A program made the position numbers and the translations under genes. A stretch of 11,036 nt of DNA, taken from NCBI GenBank assembly GCA_947452355.1, contig CANGCU010000030.1:1-11036 (forward strand). Reading direction: 5' to 3'. The first letter of the stretch is position 1. Each line of letters begins with the position of its first letter. This document shows positions 7,971-11,036 of the stretch, piece after piece. This stretch comes from Microbacteriaceae bacterium (GTDB taxonomy: Bacteria > Actinomycetota > Actinomycetes > Actinomycetales > Microbacteriaceae). The notes under the pieces were generated by a model. The model was not told the DNA's origin and searched no databases. It was given only the letters and a program-made list of their open reading frames with translations.

Positions 7971-9112
7971 TGGCGGACTCTGCGACGACTCCTTCTGCCG
8001 CGCCCGAATGGTGGGAAACCCCTGTTCAGACGAGAAACGAACGTTTCGCATCGGCTAATCCCGATGAGTTCCCGCCGATTTCGATGCGGCAACCCGAGTG
8101 GCGACTCAGCCCAATCGAAGCACTCTCCGCGCTCGCTGACGGCGTGCTCGATGGCGGCCATTACGACGTCACCGTCTCAGGCGCACATCACGAGTGGACG
8201 CTGATGGCGGTTGCGGCCGGCAAAGCCGGACTACCCGAAGATCGCCTCTCTGCGCGAGCCTGGTCGGCCACCGTTGACGCGCTGGTTGTCCGTGTCGATG
8301 GCGATGGCGATCCCGTCACCATTCGCCGTTCACTCGACGGCGTCCGAGCGGCGCACCTCGTGATTGAGTTCACCCCGAACACTCACCGAACCGTCATCAT
8401 CGAAAACCAGGGCGCGACGTCGCTCGCGGAAAACGTCGAGATCATTGCGCGCGACGGCTCCCATGCCCGAATCGTTCACCTCGGAGAGTGGGATAACACG
8501 TCAATCCACGCGGCGTCGCATTTCGTCCACGTCGATCGGGACGCGCACGTTGACCACGTACTGGTGTCGCTGAGTGGCGCAATTCAGCGAGTCAATCCGG
8601 CGATAACCCTCGCCGGAGCCGGTTCCGCTGTCGAGGCTTACGGGTTGTATTTCGCCGACCGTGGCCGTCACATCGAGCACCAGGTGTTCGTTCACCACAA
8701 AGCACCGCAGACTCGATCAAACGTGCTCTACAAAGGGGCGCTTCACGGGAAGGGAACCCACACCGTGTGGGTCGGGGACGTGCTGATTGGCGCAGACGCA
8801 ACCGGTACAGATTCCTACGAAGCGAATCGCAACCTCATCCTGTCGGACGGCGCGCGGGCCGATTCGGTCCCGAACCTCGAAATCGAAACCGGGGACATTG
8901 CCGGAGCCGGTCACGCGAGTGCAACGGGACGTCTCGATGACGAACACCTGTTCTACCTCCAGGCTCGTGGTATCACCGAGTCCGAGGCGCGCCGATTGGT
9001 CGCACTCGGGTTCCTGCTCGATATCGTCGGACACATTGGAATTCCGGAACTCGAGGAACGACTGACCAAGGTCCTCGCCTCGGCACTGGACGCTGTGGAG
9101 GTAAACGCATGA
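7970..9112 (+). CDS. sufD: Fe-S cluster assembly protein SufD
   Basis: Paralogue of SufB and its partner in the SufBC2D scaffold. At 380 residues it is of normal length. The N-terminus is variable and polar (PEWWETPVQTRNERF), the middle is beta-strand rich, and the C-terminal signature is present: NRNLILSDGARADSVPNLEIE at 287-307, then GHASATGR at 314-321 and DDEHLFYLQARGI. H315 corresponds to E. coli SufD H360, which contributes with SufB C405 to the nascent cluster site; the E. coli Cys two residues before it is alanine here (A313). SufD contains no cysteine at all. The ATG uses the last A of the sufB stop codon, and its stop overlaps the next ATG by 4 bp, indicating coupled translation and fixed stoichiometry. 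Confidence 0.97.
   Translation: MADSATTPSAAPEWWETPVQTRNERFASANPDEFPPISMRQPEWRLSPIEALSALADGVLDGGHYDVTVSGAHHEWTLMAVAAGKAGLPEDRLSARAWSATVDALVVRVDGDGDPVTIRRSLDGVRAAHLVIEFTPNTHRTVIIENQGATSLAENVEIIARDGSHARIVHLGEWDNTSIHAASHFVHVDRDAHVDHVLVSLSGAIQRVNPAITLAGAGSAVEAYGLYFADRGRHIEHQVFVHHKAPQTRSNVLYKGALHGKGTHTVWVGDVLIGADATGTDSYEANRNLILSDGARADSVPNLEIETGDIAGAGHASATGRLDDEHLFYLQARGITESEARRLVALGFLLDIVGHIGIPELEERLTKVLASALDAVEVNA
9097..9101 (+). promoter_or_regulatory. Ribosome binding site of the Rieske ferredoxin gene
   Basis: GGAGG, 7 nt before the ATG at 9109 and inside the 3' end of sufD. It is the strongest Shine-Dalgarno sequence seen in the operon, suggesting that the small Rieske protein is made in quantity despite the ATGA overlap. 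Confidence 0.7.
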
Positions 9113-9429
9113 CCCGCGAGCTTGTTGCCACACTGGACTCCCTCGCACCCGGGACCGCGGTGAAAGTCGTCATTGACGACATCCCCATCGCGGTCGTTCG
9201 TGAATCATCCGGTGAAGTCCACGCGCTCGGAGACCGGTGTTCCCACGGCGACATCTCGTTGTCCGAAGGGTTCGTCGAAGACGACACTATCGAGTGCTGG
9301 GCGCACGGTTCGAAATTCGGCCTGTCCGATGGGTCACCCCGCAATTTCCCTGCATTCGAGCCGGTTCCCGTCTATTCCGTCGAGATTGACGGCTCAGACA
9401 TTTACGTAGACACCACTAATCGAAAGTAA
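9109..9429 (+). CDS. Rieske-type [2Fe-2S] ferredoxin within the suf operon
   Basis: A small soluble electron-transfer protein of 106 residues, essentially one Rieske domain. The cluster motif is complete: C44-S-H46 then C63-W-A-H66, i.e. CxH-16-CxxH, followed by GSKFGLSDGSP and PVPVY, as in the ferredoxin subunits of aromatic-ring dioxygenases. The extra disulfide cysteines of the bc1-type Rieske protein are absent, and there is no signal peptide or membrane segment, so it should act in the cytoplasm. C44 and C63 are its only cysteines. No oxygenase or ferredoxin reductase gene is near; it lies between sufD (4-bp overlap) and sufC (2-bp gap). I infer a role in Fe-S assembly or maintenance, for example electron supply, cluster acceptor or sensor, rather than in aromatic degradation. 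The domain call is firm; the role is not known to me. Confidence 0.92.
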   Translation: MTRELVATLDSLAPGTAVKVVIDDIPIAVVRESSGEVHALGDRCSHGDISLSEGFVEDDTIECWAHGSKFGLSDGSPRNFPAFEPVPVYSVEIDGSDIYVDTTNRK

Positions 9430-9431
9430 TC

Positions 9432-10190
9432 ATGGCCACTCTGCAGATCATTGACCTCCACGTCTCGATTGACGTCGACGGAGGCACGAAAGAAATCCTT
9501 AAAGGCGTGACCCTCACCATCAACTCTGGCGAGACTCACGCGATCATGGGCCCGAACGGATCGGGCAAGTCGACCCTCGCCTACACAATCGCGGGGCACC
9601 CTCGCTATACGGTGAATTCAGGACAAATCCTTTTGGACGGCAAAGACGTTCTCGAGATGAGCGTCGACGAACGGGCACGTGCCGGGCTCTTCCTCGCCAT
9701 GCAGTATCCCGTTGAGATTCCCGGGGTTTCTGTCTCGAACTTCCTCCGCACGGCGAAGACCGCAATCGACGGAGACGCCCCTAGCCTTCGGACCTGGGGT
9801 AAAGAGGTCAAGCAAGCGATGGCGGACCTGAAAATGGATGAGTCGTTCGCGGCCCGCAACGTCAACGAGGGATTCTCTGGCGGCGAAAAGAAGCGTCACG
9901 AGATCGTGCAGATGGAACTTCTCAAGCCAGCGTTCGCCGTCCTCGACGAAACCGACTCGGGTCTCGACGTCGACGCGCTCAAGATTGTGTCCGAGGGCGT
10001 GAATCGCGTCAAGGGAAACACCAGCATGGGAGTGCTTCTCATCACGCACTACACCCGAATCCTTCGATACATCCGACCCGATTTCGTCCACGTATTTGTC
10101 AACGGAACAATCGCCGAAGAGGGCGGACCGGAACTCGCGGACCGCTTGGAAGACGAGGGGTACGACCGTTTCCTCGTGGACGTGCCGTGA
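9432..10190 (+). CDS. sufC: Fe-S cluster assembly ATPase SufC
   Basis: ABC-type ATPase that drives conformational change of the SufB-SufD scaffold. It has 252 residues, normal length. Walker A is GPNGSGKST at 40-48, the Q-loop region is AMQYPVEIPGVS (89-100), the signature FSGGEKKRHEI at 148-158 is the SufC-specific form, Walker B plus catalytic Glu is FAVLDE at 168-173 followed by TDSGLDVDALK, and the switch histidine is H206 in ITHYTR. There are no membrane segments and no cysteine. The ATG follows the ferredoxin stop by 2 bp with a weak GAAAG ribosome binding site. The order sufB-sufD-ferredoxin-sufC differs from the E. coli order sufABCDSE. The gene end overlaps sufT by 4 bp (GTGA). Confidence 0.98.
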   Translation: MATLQIIDLHVSIDVDGGTKEILKGVTLTINSGETHAIMGPNGSGKSTLAYTIAGHPRYTVNSGQILLDGKDVLEMSVDERARAGLFLAMQYPVEIPGVSVSNFLRTAKTAIDGDAPSLRTWGKEVKQAMADLKMDESFAARNVNEGFSGGEKKRHEIVQMELLKPAFAVLDETDSGLDVDALKIVSEGVNRVKGNTSMGVLLITHYTRILRYIRPDFVHVFVNGTIAEEGGPELADRLEDEGYDRFLVDVP

Positions 10191-10513
10191 GCGAACTCGC
10201 CGCGGATCGATTCGACACGATTCTCGAATCGCTCAAAGATGTCATTGATCCCGAACTCGGCGTCAACATCGTCGACCTCGGGTTGATCTATGACCTCGCG
10301 TGGGATGACGACAACGACGCGCTTGTTGTTTCGATGACACTGACGAGTGCAGGTTGTCCGCTCACGGACGTGATTGAAAAGGAATTGGAAAATGCCCTCG
10401 ACGGAGTGGTCGAACGTTTCCGAATCAACTGGGTGTGGATGCCGCCGTGGGGTGTTGAGCGCATCACGGATGACGGGCGTGACATGATGCGCGCCCTCGG
10501 CTTCAGCATCTAA
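10187..10513 (+). CDS. sufT: SufT-like metal-sulfur cluster assembly factor (DUF59/MIP18)
   Basis: A 108-residue DUF59 (MIP18-family) protein, thought to assist Fe-S maturation or delivery of clusters to target proteins. Family landmarks are DPELGVNIVDLGLIYDL at 21-37 and the TSAGCPLTD motif at 53-61, with C57 the only cysteine and the likely functional thiol, then NWVWMPPWGVERITDDGRD at 81-99 and the ending LGF. It resembles the mycobacterial SufT protein (Rv1466) as I recall it. The start is GTG at 10187, overlapping the sufC stop as GTGA; this gives the expected N-terminus. Its stop shares one base with the next ATG. The SufS and SufU genes that separate sufC from sufT in mycobacteria are absent here. 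Confidence 0.93.
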   Translation: MSELAADRFDTILESLKDVIDPELGVNIVDLGLIYDLAWDDDNDALVVSMTLTSAGCPLTDVIEKELENALDGVVERFRINWVWMPPWGVERITDDGRDMMRALGFSI

Positions 10514-11036
10514 TGATCGACGTCACTAACCTCGAAATTCGGGTCGGGGCGCGAACCCTCATGTCCGAGGTCAATTTTCGTGTCGATAAGGGGGACAAGG
10601 TCGGTCTCGTCGGTCGCAACGGTGCCGGCAAAACAACTCTCACCAAGGTTCTCGCCGGAGACCTGTTGCCAAACGGAGGCAATGTTTCCGTCCGAGGCGA
10701 ATTGGGCTATCTGCCGCAAGACCCGCGAACGGGTGATACGAGCCAACTTGCGCGCACCCGAATCTTGGATGCGCGAGGGCTGGGGTCGATCCTGATTCAG
10801 ATGGACGAGGCCAGCCGACTGATGGGAGCCGACGACTCGGACATCGCCGCTCAGGCAATGACGAAGTACGGCAATCTGACCGACCGATTTACGTCGCTCG
10901 GGGGATACGCGGCCGAAGCAGAAGCCGCGTCGATTGCCAACAACCTTGGGCTGCCCGACCACATTCTGGGTCAACCCTTGGACACACTGTCGGGAGGCCA
11001 GCGCCGACGCATCGAGCTCGCCCGGATTCTGTTCAG
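10513..11036 (+). CDS. ABC-F family ATPase, N-terminal part
   Basis: The first 174 codons of an ATP-binding cassette protein that continues past the window. Walker A is GRNGAGKTT at 34-42, the Q-loop is GYLPQDPR, and the signature LSGGQRRRIELA starts at L159. No membrane segment is present. The roughly 75-residue helical stretch between Q-loop and signature and the downstream-of-enzyme position fit ABC-F proteins, which have two cassettes and act on the ribosome rather than in transport. The second cassette and linker are outside the window, so the ABC-F call is partly inferred. The ATG shares one base with the sufT stop (TAATG), so it is probably translated from the suf transcript. Which ABC-F subfamily it is, and whether it gives antibiotic protection, cannot be told here. 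Confidence 0.85.
   Translation, partial: MIDVTNLEIRVGARTLMSEVNFRVDKGDKVGLVGRNGAGKTTLTKVLAGDLLPNGGNVSVRGELGYLPQDPRTGDTSQLARTRILDARGLGSILIQMDEASRLMGADDSDIAAQAMTKYGNLTDRFTSLGGYAAEAEAASIANNLGLPDHILGQPLDTLSGGQRRRIELARILF

Noticed and set aside
9109..9429. Aromatic-ring dioxygenase ferredoxin subunit
   Set aside because: The fold fits, but there is no oxygenase or reductase gene in the window and the gene is locked between sufD and sufC.

Overview
The window looks like chromosomal DNA from a high-GC Gram-positive bacterium (Actinomycetota), most probably of the Microbacteriaceae type. This is judged from protein character (SufB, SufT, transaldolase and CtaA all read as actinobacterial versions), moderately high GC, and gene order. 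The order resembles the mycobacterial neighbourhood tkt-tal / ctaB / ctaA / suf from memory, but is more compact and has pgi next to tal. I cannot name a species. No mobile elements, tRNA, rRNA, CRISPR or phage genes were seen; the region reads as conserved core metabolism.

Layout. Minus strand, 1-4525: a sugar-phosphate operon transcribed tkt -> tal -> pgi (pgi leaves the window at its 3' end). It covers the non-oxidative pentose phosphate pathway and its link to glycolysis. Genes are 15 bp apart or overlap by 4 bp. Plus strand, 4665-5594: ctaB (heme O synthase), divergent from tkt across 139 bp. Minus strand, 5537-6436: ctaA (heme A synthase), convergent with ctaB and overlapping it by 58 bp, so both steps of heme A synthesis for cytochrome oxidase sit tail to tail. 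Plus strand, 6552-11036: a tightly packed Fe-S assembly operon sufB - sufD - Rieske ferredoxin - sufC - sufT, followed by an ABC-F ATPase cut by the window edge. Every junction here is an overlap or a 2-bp gap, which suggests one transcript with coupled translation. The 115-bp ctaA/sufB intergenic region carries two small inverted repeats and candidate -10 boxes.

How the genes work together. SufBCD builds Fe-S clusters, SufT probably helps hand them on, and the small Rieske ferredoxin between sufD and sufC is the least understood member. The cysteine desulfurase (SufS), the SufU sulfur carrier and the SufR regulator are not in the window, so sulfur supply must come from elsewhere. The most notable sequence observation is that the five Suf/Rieske proteins contain only five cysteines in total, all at positions expected to bind or build clusters. 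There is no clear sign of a wholly new system; the Rieske protein embedded in the SUF operon is the best lead.
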